In this document: piece after piece, positions 28,594-38,050 of the stretch
Numbering within the stretch: the first letter of the stretch is position 1
Layout of the letters: every line of letters begins with the position of its first letter
From: Planctomycetota bacterium
Lineage (GTDB): Bacteria > Planctomycetota > Planctomycetia > Planctomycetales > Planctomycetaceae
Assembly: GCA_014584345.1 (NCBI GenBank)
Contig: JACTNB010000019.1
Coordinates: 62,001-126,000 of the forward strand
Direction: 5' to 3'
DNA: 64,000 bases
Program-made: the position numbers and the translations under genes
The notes under the pieces: model-generated
Databases searched by the model: none
Told to the model about the DNA's origin: nothing
What the model saw: only the letters and a program-made list of their open reading frames with translations

Positions 28594-30543
28594 GTGAACA
28601 GTCCGAAGGAACCTTTGTCCCAAGCGGAACTGGATCTGCTTGTTCAAGCGCATCGTTTGCTTGAGCAGGGTGATCTGCTGCAGGCACGTACTCTGTTTCT
28701 GTCCGTCATGCAACAGGCTCCATCCGCACCGGAAGAGTTCGTGCAGGTCCGGATTGCCGCTCTGGCCGGTCTGGTCGAATGGGCCGCCCTCCAGAAACTG
28801 CAGGAATCCGTCGAGGAATCGATCGAGTCCATCAGGCAAGAACTGGAAAGCCATCCGGGTACGAGTCAACTGCCAGACTTGCAGGATCAATTGGCGACCC
28901 GGCTGAATTCCCTGAGTGAACGCCTGGGGGCCTTGCGATTCTGGACAGCCGTAAAGCAACTTAGTCGACTGGTGCTCCGGTATGTCGTGGCGGACACCTC
29001 GCTGACGCAGTCCCATCGCATCCGGGCATTGAACAACCTCGGATCGGCGTTGCTGGCGGAGAAGCGCATCGACGATGCCATCCATGTCTGGCAAACCACA
29101 ATCAAGGATTATACCGCCAAGGCGGCGCAATCCTGTCCCTCGCCGCTGGCCACCCTGCATAACAACCTGGCGGAACTGCGGCGTCTACAGTGTCAGATTC
29201 CGTTGGCCTGTTATCATCATCGGCAGGCGCTGGCGCTGCGACTTTCCTGCCCGGAACGCGATCCGCTGCTGGTCCGTCAATCGCGAGTCAACCTGACCCA
29301 GGTGCTGATCGAATCGCGCGACTTTGAGGAGGCGCGGATACAAATCGAAGCCTGCCTGACCGAAAACGGATTTGCGTCTAAATCACAACATCCCGATTTT
29401 CTGCGTGCCAGCTTGCTGAAGACGAGGATTCTGCTCGAGACGGGGCAACTCCGCACCGCAGAAACGATGATCAACCAGTTGACACGGTCCCCGGGCAACG
29501 ACTCCGGCAAATCAGGCCGTATCGAAACCGAAACCCATCTCCTGCGATTCGAACACGCGATTCTGCTGAACAAGCACAACATCATTCGCAGCGAACTCGA
29601 ACGTTTGCCGAAATTGATTTCCCAACATCAACTCGAAGAGTCCATCCTGGAAGCCCGCTTTCTGCTTTTGATGGGGAAGTTGACACCCGAGGAGACTTCC
29701 GGGCAAATGGATCACCGGGAAACGCATACGCAACGTGCGTTGCAGATACTCCGCAAACGACTGCCACGTAACCATCCCACCACCGCACTCGCCGTCTTTC
29801 AACTGGCGGATATTTATGCCCACACGATGCGAGGGCAGCGGGCCGTGCAAACCGCGAACAGCGCCATGGCCATGTTCGAACAGACATTTGGCGATCAGAG
29901 CCTGCCCATGATCCATGCCTTTACGGAGTTGGGGCGGATTGTGCTGCAACGCGATCAGTTCAAGACGGTCCGCCAGTTGATGAAACTCGGCTTGCAGATC
30001 CAGCGTCAACACAGCCCCGCCCCTGCCATCACGCGCTTTCATCAATACGATTTACTGTCGCAGGCCTACGAAGGACTGCAACGTCCGCGGCTGGCGGCTT
30101 ATTTCGCGCGTGCAGCCTGGAATCTGGTTCATCAGTCGCTGGAATACCCAGCAGCATCGGAAATTCCCCTGGCAGAGCGCGCACTGACCTTGTCGCAACA
30201 GGCAGGACACGACGAAGCTGGCATTCCCGTGGCAGCTGCACTGGTGGAATTGCTCGGTTCGGAATTTCATTCCGAACACCCCCGCGTGTATCTTGCCCTG
30301 GAAACCCTGGGACGTCTGTACGCCCGCGTGGGGCAAGCGGAAAGTGCAGCGGGTTATCTCTCGCAGATCCTCTCCGTGCGCTGCGGTGAACTTGGGGAGA
30401 ACTCGCCCGAGGCAATCGCCCTGATGGAATTGACGGCGGACATGCATCGCCAGGCAGGGCAGGAGGAAAAGGCAGAAATGATCGAGGAGCAACTGCAATT
30501 GTTGTCCCAGAAGGCCTCGCACGTGCTCAGCGATCTGCTGTAG
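28594..30543 (+). CDS. TPR-repeat protein
   Basis: A 649-residue protein starting with GTG. Tetratricopeptide-like helical pairs run through most of it, for example RALNNLGSALLAEKRIDDAI near 150, LATLHNNLAELRRLQ near 188 and LALETLGRLYARVGQAESAA near 568. No signal peptide or membrane helix was seen, so it is probably cytoplasmic. TPR proteins assemble other proteins. It follows the 957-residue gene by 215 bases on the same strand and may act with it. Specific partners cannot be read from the sequence. Confidence 0.75.
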   Translation: MNSPKEPLSQAELDLLVQAHRLLEQGDLLQARTLFLSVMQQAPSAPEEFVQVRIAALAGLVEWAALQKLQESVEESIESIRQELESHPGTSQLPDLQDQLATRLNSLSERLGALRFWTAVKQLSRLVLRYVVADTSLTQSHRIRALNNLGSALLAEKRIDDAIHVWQTTIKDYTAKAAQSCPSPLATLHNNLAELRRLQCQIPLACYHHRQALALRLSCPERDPLLVRQSRVNLTQVLIESRDFEEARIQIEACLTENGFASKSQHPDFLRASLLKTRILLETGQLRTAETMINQLTRSPGNDSGKSGRIETETHLLRFEHAILLNKHNIIRSELERLPKLISQHQLEESILEARFLLLMGKLTPEETSGQMDHRETHTQRALQILRKRLPRNHPTTALAVFQLADIYAHTMRGQRAVQTANSAMAMFEQTFGDQSLPMIHAFTELGRIVLQRDQFKTVRQLMKLGLQIQRQHSPAPAITRFHQYDLLSQAYEGLQRPRLAAYFARAAWNLVHQSLEYPAASEIPLAERALTLSQQAGHDEAGIPVAAALVELLGSEFHSEHPRVYLALETLGRLYARVGQAESAAGYLSQILSVRCGELGENSPEAIALMELTADMHRQAGQEEKAEMIEEQLQLLSQKASHVLSDLL

Positions 30544-30611
30544 GCGACGCCCTCCTTGATGCAATTGCCTGAATCTGTCCCCCGCGCGGTCAGCGAATGG
30601 AGTGTTTCCCC

Positions 30612-31982
30612 ATGAGCCTGTCTTCCATCAATCCCGCCACCGAGGAATGCATCGCGGAATATCCCCCGGCAAGTCCAGACGAAGTGCAGACGCGGCTGGA
30701 ACGGGCTCGGACGACCTTTCACGAATGGTGTGCCTGTCCGCATGCCGAGCGAGCGGGCAAGCTGCGCGCACTCGCCGCCTTGCTGCGAAGTCGCTCCGTG
30801 CCGCTGGCTGAACTGGCCACGCGGGAAATGGGGAAACCGATTCTACAGGCACGTGCGGAAGTCGAAAAATGCGCCTGGGTCTGTGAATATTACGCGGAAC
30901 TGGCTCCCGGATTCCTCGCCCCCCGCATGGAATCCACCTCGGCACGGAAATCCTATGTCCGCTACGATCCCCTGGGGACGTTGCTGGCCATCATGCCCTG
31001 GAATTTTCCCTACTGGCAAGTTTTTCGCGCGGCTGTGCCGGCACTTGCGGCAGGAAATATGCTGGTTCTCAAACATGCCTCGAATGTCAGCGGCGTGGCG
31101 CTGGAAATCGAAAATCTCTTCCTGGCCGCGGGATTTCCCCCCGGTGCCATGACAACGCTGCTGATTGACTCTACCCAGGTGGAGCCTTTAATCGCACACC
31201 CCCTGATCCATGCCGTCACTTTCACTGGCAGCGAAACGATTGGCCGCAAGGTTGGGATGGCCGCCGGCCGGAATTTGAAACCTTCCGTTCTGGAACTGGG
31301 AGGCTCCGACCCCTTCATCGTGCTGGCCGACGCGGACATTCCACATGCCGCTGCCATGGCCGTGCGCGCCCGCTGCCAGAATACGGGCCAAAGTTGCATC
31401 GCCGCCAAGCGGTTTATTGTCGTGGACGCGGCACGGGAGGAATTCACTTCCCTGTTCGCGAGCCGGATGATCGCATTACGCCACGGCGATCCCCTGCAGG
31501 AACAAAACGATCTGGGACCGTTGGCGCGGCGGGATCTGCGCGAGACGCTGCATTCGCAAATGTGTCAATCAATGGACCAGGGCGCGGAATTGTTGTGCGG
31601 AGGCGTGATTCCGGACGGCCGGGGCTTTTTCTATCCTCCCACGGTTCTGACGAATGTCCGACCAGGCATGCCTGCTTTTGACGAAGAAACGTTTGGCCCT
31701 CTGGCCGCCATCATCCCCGCGCGGGATACCGATGAGGCGATACACCTGGCCAATCAATCCCGATTTGGTCTGGGTGCCAGTGTGTGGACCAGGCAATCCG
31801 ATGCCGCGGAAAATCTCGCCCGACAAATTGAAGCCGGTAGCGTTTTCGTGAATCAGTTCGTGCAATCCGATCCCCATTTGCCCTTTGGCGGCATCAAACA
31901 TTCGGGATATGGCCGGGAACTCTCCCGCGAAGGCATGCTTGAATTTCTCAATGCCAAAACGGTCTGGATCCAGGATGTCTGA
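30612..31982 (+). CDS. aldehyde dehydrogenase, succinate-semialdehyde type
   Basis: A 456-residue NAD(P)-dependent dehydrogenase. The active site is complete: Asn131 in PWNFPYWQ, Glu228 in LELGGSDP and Cys262 in NTGQSCIAAKRF. SINPATEE at the start and the short length match the GabD1/YneI-type succinate-semialdehyde dehydrogenases that convert succinate semialdehyde to succinate, but other aldehydes are possible. The ATG at 30612 was chosen because the N-terminus then aligns with the family; the upstream ATG at 30597 gives five extra residues. No pathway partners lie beside it. The palindromic repeat copy 2 starts 30 bases after its stop. Confidence 0.9.
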   Translation: MSLSSINPATEECIAEYPPASPDEVQTRLERARTTFHEWCACPHAERAGKLRALAALLRSRSVPLAELATREMGKPILQARAEVEKCAWVCEYYAELAPGFLAPRMESTSARKSYVRYDPLGTLLAIMPWNFPYWQVFRAAVPALAAGNMLVLKHASNVSGVALEIENLFLAAGFPPGAMTTLLIDSTQVEPLIAHPLIHAVTFTGSETIGRKVGMAAGRNLKPSVLELGGSDPFIVLADADIPHAAAMAVRARCQNTGQSCIAAKRFIVVDAAREEFTSLFASRMIALRHGDPLQEQNDLGPLARRDLRETLHSQMCQSMDQGAELLCGGVIPDGRGFFYPPTVLTNVRPGMPAFDEETFGPLAAIIPARDTDEAIHLANQSRFGLGASVWTRQSDAAENLARQIEAGSVFVNQFVQSDPHLPFGGIKHSGYGRELSREGMLEFLNAKTVWIQDV

Positions 31983-32011
31983 CGTGAATATAGGATTGCT
32001 GACATTGACGA

Positions 32012-32206
32012 ACTAGCCGCGCCCGTCAGGAAGCGGGCCAGACTGGGCCCCAGCTTATCGCAATGCATTGCTATTACTGATGTTACGCCACAGAAACACC
32101 CCATTGGGAACCGCCCGCGTGGCCCGCTTCCTGACGGGCGCGGCTAGTATTCCAGGCACACTCGAGACAAAATATACCGCATTGGTAACTGTGTGAGAAA
32201 TGTGGG
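32012..32206. repeat. palindromic dispersed repeat, copy 2, with flank
   Basis: The left arm at 32012-32039 and right arm at 32121-32148 are near-perfect reverse complements containing GCCCGTCAGGAAGCGGGCC. The flank 32149-32206, read on the minus strand, begins CCACATTTCTCACACAGTTA right after the stop codon of the CHAD gene. The same flank, in the same order relative to an arm, occurs after leuB at 48171-48225. The conserved unit is thus at least 83 bases of flank plus arm. It sits between two convergent genes. Confidence 0.85.
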
Positions 32207-33109
32207 CTAACTGCCGCGCCAACATTTCCAGCAGGCAGACAGCCTCTGCTCCAGTGCACCTGGCTTTTCACAAAACAGACGCTGGCCCTGCTGTTCCGCC
32301 AGTTGTTGCAGTTCGCGTCGCCTGTCGGTACAGCGTGCCTGCCATTCCGAAAAGTGGATTTGGCCCCTGTTTTCCCGTTTCCATGTCTCCAGATGCAATT
32401 CCAATACCGCCAGATCGTGATCGTCTCCCAGCAACTCTCCCAACACCTCGGCCTCCAGGCGATACACATGGACCACCGGTTTCCAGAGACCTTCCAGCAG
32501 ATGCAATTGATACCCCAGGTCCTTTACTCGCTTGCGCCATTCGTGGTACGCCTCATTGCACCGCTCCCGTTTCGCCACGCGGAAGGCAGCCTTCCCCCGA
32601 CGATAGCTTTCGACAAAACCGGCACGGAGATCGGCCTCGCGTGACGACGCCAACTGCCAGTCGGCAATCCGCGCCTGGGCATGTTTCAGATCTTCAACCT
32701 GTTTCGCGAGCCTGGCAGGCAAATCGATATCCTCCTGCTGTAATGCCTGGTCGCGCTGGCCTTCCAGAATGTGCCTGATCCGCTGGAATTCAGGATTGGT
32801 GGACAAGCCTGCCTCGCGGGCCTCAAACTTTTTCAGCGTTTCCAGCAAGGCCTCGGCATCGCGGCAGGCAGCAAAACCTCGTGCCGCCTCTCGATACCAG
32901 GCATTCTCGTACGCAAAGGTTTTTCCGAGAACAGGCCGCACCAGGCGCAACATCGCCCGCATGCGTTTACAGCGTTTGCGAAACAGGTGGACCGCCTCGT
33001 GGAGATCCGGAGTCTCCACCAACTCGCCGACCATCACCCCAATCTGCTCGTGGGCGATCCGACGAATACCTTCCAACAGGGGTTCCTTACGTTTCAGCCG
33101 GTACGCCAT
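32207..33109 (-). CDS. CHAD-domain protein
   Basis: A 300-residue, strongly basic, all-helical protein. The opening EAVHLFRKRCKRMRAMLRLV and the later YHEWRKRVKDLGYQLHLLEG are the two conserved His/Arg-rich helices of CHAD domains, which bind polyphosphate through a basic groove. It lacks a fused CYTH domain and no polyphosphate kinase is near. Family proteins localise to polyphosphate granules. Its stop codon coincides with the edge of repeat copy 2. Confidence 0.9.
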   Translation of the reverse strand: MAYRLKRKEPLLEGIRRIAHEQIGVMVGELVETPDLHEAVHLFRKRCKRMRAMLRLVRPVLGKTFAYENAWYREAARGFAACRDAEALLETLKKFEAREAGLSTNPEFQRIRHILEGQRDQALQQEDIDLPARLAKQVEDLKHAQARIADWQLASSREADLRAGFVESYRRGKAAFRVAKRERCNEAYHEWRKRVKDLGYQLHLLEGLWKPVVHVYRLEAEVLGELLGDDHDLAVLELHLETWKRENRGQIHFSEWQARCTDRRRELQQLAEQQGQRLFCEKPGALEQRLSACWKCWRGS

Positions 33110-33233
33110 CGGTATGCCCCCGCGGAGTCAGACGCTCTCATTGGTTATCACCGCAACCACGACACTCCACTCCCGCGGCAGACACGTCAACTTGGCCCGG
33201 TCACACTGCCTGCGCATGCATCCCGATAGGCTG

Positions 33234-33734
33234 TTATTGCTCGAGCAACGTCGCATTCAACCGCAGAAACTCCTGCTTCCAATAGTATTGATCCAGCAAC
33301 CCCTGCGTCGAATACCCCAACTGCCGATAAGCCACGAAAATGGCCTCGATGGTGGCCAGCCCCTGGTCGGGATCTTCGAACAGCTTCGAGTTTCGAGGAT
33401 AAGCCGTCCGCCAGGTGGGTAACGAACGAATAGGAACTTCGGCAAAATCGCTTTCCATTTTCTCCGCCCAGCGCCAGGTTCCGTCCAGCACCAGCAAACC
33501 CTGCGTGCAATCATGCGGCGATAGCAATGGCCCCCCCAGGCCCAGGCGCACATAATTCGAGGGAATCCGGGGCGATGCCAGTGGATAGTTCCAAAATTCA
33601 AAACCGCCCCGCTGCCGCAAGGGCTCGACCGTGCATTTGCTCCGCCGTTCCTTGTGATGCACCACAATAATCGTCGGGAGCGAAGGAAGCTTTAAGGACT
33701 CGCTCCCCTCCCCCCCGGGAAGACCTTCTTGCAT
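33234..33734 (-). CDS. Tsr3/DTW-like SPOUT aminocarboxypropyltransferase
   Basis: A 166-residue protein. The core GLLVLDGTWRWAEKM followed by RSLPTWRTAYPRNSK and then GLATIEAIFVAYRQLG matches the arrangement of Tsr3 and DTW-domain enzymes, which transfer an aminocarboxypropyl group from S-adenosylmethionine to rRNA or tRNA. KCTVEPLR near the N-terminus resembles the Tsr3 start region. Tsr3 proper is known from archaea and eukaryotes, DTW enzymes from bacteria; which branch applies is unsure. It starts 12 bases after a small coiled-coil gene, so the two are likely co-transcribed. Confidence 0.5.
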   Translation of the reverse strand: MQEGLPGGEGSESLKLPSLPTIIVVHHKERRSKCTVEPLRQRGGFEFWNYPLASPRIPSNYVRLGLGGPLLSPHDCTQGLLVLDGTWRWAEKMESDFAEVPIRSLPTWRTAYPRNSKLFEDPDQGLATIEAIFVAYRQLGYSTQGLLDQYYWKQEFLRLNATLLEQ

Positions 33735-33746
33735 GGCGATGTCGCT

Positions 33747-33926
33747 TTACGCTTCCGATTTCAGTTTTTCGACAGCGGCTTCGTGCTGGGCAATTTCCTG
33801 TTGCAGACGCACCACGTCCTGGGGGTCATCCATCTGCTGCTTCGCGCCGGCCAGTTGTTGCCTCAACTTGGTGATTTTCTGCCGATGAACCTCGATCTGC
33901 TTCTTTTGCTTCTTATTTTGTGACAT
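33747..33926 (-). CDS. small basic coiled-coil protein
   Basis: A 59-residue protein starting at MSQNKKQKKQ. The ATG at 33926 has AGGAA eight bases upstream; an upstream TTG at 33947 would add seven residues. It has a Lys-rich start followed by a heptad helix (ITKLRQQLAGAKQQM and on). No family is recognised. It lies directly upstream of the Tsr3-like gene. Confidence 0.6.
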   Translation of the reverse strand: MSQNKKQKKQIEVHRQKITKLRQQLAGAKQQMDDPQDVVRLQQEIAQHEAAVEKLKSEA

Positions 33927-34034
33927 ACCTGAATTCCTGTCGTTCAAATGGCGAATACAGATATCATAGCAAAAATTACCGGAGACGTCACGGAGCGTCT
34001 GACGTCTCGAGCCAATGCGGGGCAGCGCTGGACT

Positions 34035-35219
34035 TCAGACCAAATCTGCACAGTCCAGTTGCAGCAGGCTGATTTCCGGACGGCAGCGGAGCCGCAAGGG
34101 ATGCCGTCCCGATACACCACGCGAGACATGCAACGTCGTGGGAGGTAAATAGAATTCGCCATCCGCAAACCGCACCCCATGCCGACTGGGGGCCAGCACG
34201 GCACCAATCCCAGGCAGCTTGATCTGGCCGCCATGGTTATGCCCCGACAACATCAGGTCCACTCCCGCCCGGCGTGCCCAGCGAATGTTATCGGGCGTGT
34301 GGCTCATCAGAATTCGAAAGGCCGAATCCGGCACCGCGGTCAAATCGGGAGCAGTTCCCATCCAGGGACGTTCATCGCCGGCAAGAAAGATCCGGCTTTC
34401 GCCCCGCTGTATTTCCATCGCGGGCCCCTGACACTCCTGCCAGCCCAGTTGCTTCAGGGAATCGCGAATCCGATCGTCCGCCAGATGCCAATCGTGGTTC
34501 CCCAGTATGTAGTAACATCCCAGCGGAGCCTGCAGTTTGCCCAGCGTGGCTGGCAGCCAGGATACCAGACGGAGATCATCCAAAAGATCGCCCGTGAATG
34601 CGACCAGGTCCGGCTTGGTTTGGCTGGCATCGTACAGCACCTGCTCGAAGTATTCCCGGTCAATCGCGTCCGAGAAATGCAAATCGCTGATATGGAGTAT
34701 CCGAAACTGATGAAACGCATGCGGCAAACGCGCGAACACAAACCGCTTTGTGTTCAGTTCCAGCGAAAACGCCTGATTTCCGGGTATATGGGCGAGCTTC
34801 GCATAGGGGCCCTGCCCGATCGGCTTCCGACCCAGCCGCGCCACATAATCCAGTATCTGGAAATCGTACCGCACATTACCAGGAGGACGCCTGGAAACAG
34901 CTCGCGAAAACACCCTCATCCCAAAAAACACCAGCCCCAACGCGGGAAACAGCCAGACCCCATGTATCCACGCCGCGGAATCGGCCCCAGCGCTCGCCAG
35001 GGACGACAAGCCAGGCCGTCCCTGATACCGCAACAAGGAGATCAGTAATACGCCGGGCACAAGCAATACCGCAATTTCCGCGGGTCTGCGCCAGCGATCC
35101 AGCACCCGATCATGAATCGGCAGGCTGTAAAGCCGATTGATATAACTGCACCAGAACCAGCAATTGCCGAAGATTCCAGCCAGTAGCAAACTTAATTCGA
35201 ATATGCCCAACATAGTCAT
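34035..35219 (-). CDS. membrane-anchored metallophosphoesterase
   Basis: A 394-residue protein. Three membrane segments lie within the first 105 residues. A calcineurin-like domain follows: DLHFSD (Asp179, His181), GDLLDD (Asp211), GNHD (Asn241, His242), SHTPD (His307) and GHNHGGQ near 326. Such YkuE- or LpxH-like enzymes hydrolyse phosphoesters at the membrane; YkuE-type proteins and UDP-diacylglucosamine hydrolases are both possible. The ATG at 35219 was chosen since the longer frame has no membrane-like start and overlaps the upstream gene. It is 38 bases after the UDP-sugar dehydrogenase gene. Confidence 0.85.
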   Translation of the reverse strand: MTMLGIFELSLLLAGIFGNCWFWCSYINRLYSLPIHDRVLDRWRRPAEIAVLLVPGVLLISLLRYQGRPGLSSLASAGADSAAWIHGVWLFPALGLVFFGMRVFSRAVSRRPPGNVRYDFQILDYVARLGRKPIGQGPYAKLAHIPGNQAFSLELNTKRFVFARLPHAFHQFRILHISDLHFSDAIDREYFEQVLYDASQTKPDLVAFTGDLLDDLRLVSWLPATLGKLQAPLGCYYILGNHDWHLADDRIRDSLKQLGWQECQGPAMEIQRGESRIFLAGDERPWMGTAPDLTAVPDSAFRILMSHTPDNIRWARRAGVDLMLSGHNHGGQIKLPGIGAVLAPSRHGVRFADGEFYLPPTTLHVSRGVSGRHPLRLRCRPEISLLQLDCADLV

Positions 35220-35257
35220 CCGGTCGAAAGGGTAAACTCCGTCTCCCTCGTCCGCTT

Positions 35258-36577
35258 TCAAGCCTTGACGATTTTTTCCCGCCCATCGCTCACCTGCCGC
35301 GTGGCGTTCCGTGTGTCGAGCACCAACGGGGCATGCTGCACGATAAATGCGTAATCGTAGGCGGAATGATCGGTCGCAATCAGCACGCAATCCTGGGCCG
35401 CCAGCATTTCCGCGGTCAGTTCCTGGCTGTGCATCTCGGGCAGATTGTGATGCCGCATCTTCGGCAGATGAGGCACGTGCGGATCGTTGTACGATAGTGC
35501 CGCCCCGCGTCTCAGCAGTTCCTCCATCAGGACAAACGAAGGGCTTTCTCGGGGATCATCGACATCCTTCTTGTAGGCGACACCCAATAGCAGGATTTTA
35601 CTCCCCTTGATCGGTTTTCCCCGCTCGTTGAGGAATTCCGCCAACCGCGTAATGACGTACTCCGGCATGCGGGCATTCACCTCGCCAGCCAGTTCAATAA
35701 ACCGGGTGGTCAGCCCCTGCTTGCGTGCCAGCCAGGTCAGGTAAAATGGATCAATGGGTATGCAGTGGCCCCCCAACCCGGGCCCGGGATAAAACGCCTG
35801 AAATCCGAAGGGCTTCGTCTTGGCGGCATCAATCACCTCCCAGACATCGATCCCCATGCGGTCGAACAAGGTCTTCAACTCGTTGACCAGCGCGATATTC
35901 ACGGCACGATAGGTGTTTTCCAAAATCTTACACGCTTCGGCCACTTCGCAACTGGATACGGGAATGACCTTCACGATCGACTGCGAATACAGCGTGGTTG
36001 CCAGATCCAGACTGATGGGATCGTACCCTCCCACAACTTTCGGGATCCCGGCTGCCGTGTAGTCGGGGTTGCCCGGATCCTCCCGTTCCGGCGAATAGGC
36101 CAGATAGAAATCCCGACCAGCCTGCAATCCCGTTTCCTCTAAAATCGGCAGCATCACATCACGCGTCGTCGTGGGATACGTCGTGCTTTCCAGCACCACC
36201 AGCTGCCCAGGCCTCAACACCTGGGCTATCGAGCGGGTCGTTTCGACGACATATGTCAAATCGGGATCACGGCTGTCATTCAGTGGTGTCGGCACGCAGA
36301 TCAGCAACACGTCCGGTTCGGAAAGCCGAGACAGATCCGCCGTCGCTTCGAAACGGCCCGATTCACGCCATTCCGATACTTCACTGGAATGGATATGCTT
36401 GATGTAACTTCTCCCCTGATTCAGCAAATCCACCTTCCGCTGATCGACATCAAAGCCGATCGCACGAAACTGCTTGCGGAAGAAAGCGCTAATAAGCGGC
36501 AAGCCCACATATCCCAAACCTATCACGCCCACCAGGCATTGGCGATTTTCAATTCGCTGCTTCAGTTCGGCATGCAT
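35258..36577 (-). CDS. UDP-N-acetylglucosamine 6-dehydrogenase-like (WbpA type)
   Basis: A 439-residue nucleotide-sugar dehydrogenase. The NAD-binding motif GLGYVG lies at residues 20-25. The catalytic Cys272 sits in GPGLGGHCIPIDPFYL, the pattern of WbpA/TviB enzymes, which oxidise UDP-GlcNAc or UDP-GalNAc to the uronic acid; UDP-glucose dehydrogenases usually show a different context. Product sugars feed surface polysaccharides, and a glycan cluster lies at 50790-57481. The ATG at 36577 is preferred over the TTG at 36619 because GAGGAAA precedes it. Confidence 0.9.
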   Translation of the reverse strand: MHAELKQRIENRQCLVGVIGLGYVGLPLISAFFRKQFRAIGFDVDQRKVDLLNQGRSYIKHIHSSEVSEWRESGRFEATADLSRLSEPDVLLICVPTPLNDSRDPDLTYVVETTRSIAQVLRPGQLVVLESTTYPTTTRDVMLPILEETGLQAGRDFYLAYSPEREDPGNPDYTAAGIPKVVGGYDPISLDLATTLYSQSIVKVIPVSSCEVAEACKILENTYRAVNIALVNELKTLFDRMGIDVWEVIDAAKTKPFGFQAFYPGPGLGGHCIPIDPFYLTWLARKQGLTTRFIELAGEVNARMPEYVITRLAEFLNERGKPIKGSKILLLGVAYKKDVDDPRESPSFVLMEELLRRGAALSYNDPHVPHLPKMRHHNLPEMHSQELTAEMLAAQDCVLIATDHSAYDYAFIVQHAPLVLDTRNATRQVSDGREKIVKA

Positions 36578-36747
36578 CGCGTTTCGTTTCCTCGACTCAG
36601 AAGTAATATCAGATATCAAAACAGCACCCCCTGCGAACGAAACCGCGAGGATTTCGCCGGTCTAGCACGGGTTCTGCAGCGGCGCGCGGGATCGTAGCCC
36701 GACCAGGGAATTCAGGCAAGACCGGAATTCCCTCGCCCCGGAGGAGA

Positions 36748-37989
36748 TCACCGTCCCTCGGCGGCCTTGTTGGCCGGGTTTTCGTACCAGATCACCCCCA
36801 ACTGATCCCGCTCTTCGCATGTCAGGGTATCCAGGTCGCCATCCCCATCCAGGTCCAGCAGCACTAGCAGGTCGTATTTCACCCCCTGATCCCGTCCGGA
36901 AATCGCCTGCAAAGGAGCGGCCTCCGATTGCTCCCAGACTGGCCCCCGCAGCCAGTACACGCCGTTTTTCCCCTCGGCCTGTTCGCAACTGACGACCAGA
37001 TCGAGACATCCATCCCCGTCCATGTCTCCCGCCACAAGACACTTCCCCGTCCCTGTCTCGGCGGGACGAGGGATTTCCCGGACCCGAAAGTGGGGAACCC
37101 CCGGCTTGGATTCATTGAGCAAAACCAGCCCACCCGCCCCCTTCACGGCGCACAACACATCCAGCCGCCCCTTCCGAACGATCTCCGCGGTGCTCAGGAA
37201 CATCACCTCCCGCTCCTGTCCACCGATGGGAAATTCCGGCCAGTGTTCCAATGGGGTGCCGTTGCCCGGGTTCAGACGGCACCAGCATCCGCGATGCGGC
37301 CCCATGCGATCCGAATAAAGCAAGTCCAGCCGACCATCGCCATCCACATCGCCCCATTCCAGCGACATGATCCAGCCCGCGGGGCCAATTTCCCGCCAGC
37401 GTGCCTCGGCAATCTCGACACTCACCGAAAAATCGAAGTAACCCAGGCGTCCACCGGGATTCTTGGAACCACACACGATCCGGGTTTCCCGTTCCCGGAA
37501 GTCCGGCGTCAACGGAAAGGGGACCGCGTACATCCAACGCGTCGCCCGCATCGATTCCCGCAGCGAAATTGTTTTCCAGGCATCCGCAACCAGAAGTTGG
37601 TCCACCTGCCGCGGCGCCAGATGCACAAAAACCGTCTGCTCGTTCCCTTCGCAGCAACTGATCACATCGAGCCGACCATCGCCATTCACGTCGAAAAAAC
37701 AGGCATCCTCGGGCGAATTCACCCGCCCCACGGTGACGGCTGGCCATGGTTCCCGTATGCGATCTTTCGGCGGTTGCAGATAAACACGTACCTGGCCTCC
37801 CTCTTCCCAGCCCGTCACCAGATCGAGGCGGCCATCGCCATCGAGATCCCCCAGCTTGATTCCATCCGCCCCTCGGGACGAAGCATCAATGACATGCCTG
37901 GCCCAACCTGCCGGCGATTCCGCAAACGCCACCGTGGTTAACGCCAGGGAGCCCGCAAGGGAAAACAACCAGACCAGACAACCTCGCAT
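36748..37989 (-). CDS. secreted FG-GAP/VCBS repeat protein
   Basis: A 413-residue protein with a signal peptide (CLVWLFSLAGSLALTTVAFA) starting at the ATG at 37989 after GCGAGG. Five calcium-binding DxDxDG repeats are visible: DLDGDGRLD, DVNGDGRLD, DVDGDGRLD, DMDGDGCLD and DLDGDGDLD. They are spread through the length as in an integrin-like beta-propeller. Such proteins act at the cell surface in adhesion or polymer binding; no catalytic domain is seen. It starts 61 bases after the flavin oxidoreductase gene on the same strand. Confidence 0.88.
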   Translation of the reverse strand: MRGCLVWLFSLAGSLALTTVAFAESPAGWARHVIDASSRGADGIKLGDLDGDGRLDLVTGWEEGGQVRVYLQPPKDRIREPWPAVTVGRVNSPEDACFFDVNGDGRLDVISCCEGNEQTVFVHLAPRQVDQLLVADAWKTISLRESMRATRWMYAVPFPLTPDFRERETRIVCGSKNPGGRLGYFDFSVSVEIAEARWREIGPAGWIMSLEWGDVDGDGRLDLLYSDRMGPHRGCWCRLNPGNGTPLEHWPEFPIGGQEREVMFLSTAEIVRKGRLDVLCAVKGAGGLVLLNESKPGVPHFRVREIPRPAETGTGKCLVAGDMDGDGCLDLVVSCEQAEGKNGVYWLRGPVWEQSEAAPLQAISGRDQGVKYDLLVLLDLDGDGDLDTLTCEERDQLGVIWYENPANKAAEGR

Positions 37990-38050
37990 GCCGACCTCGC
38001 TTTCAGGCAACGAGGGCTTCCGGGAGTGCAAGGCAGCACTTCCCTGCCCC

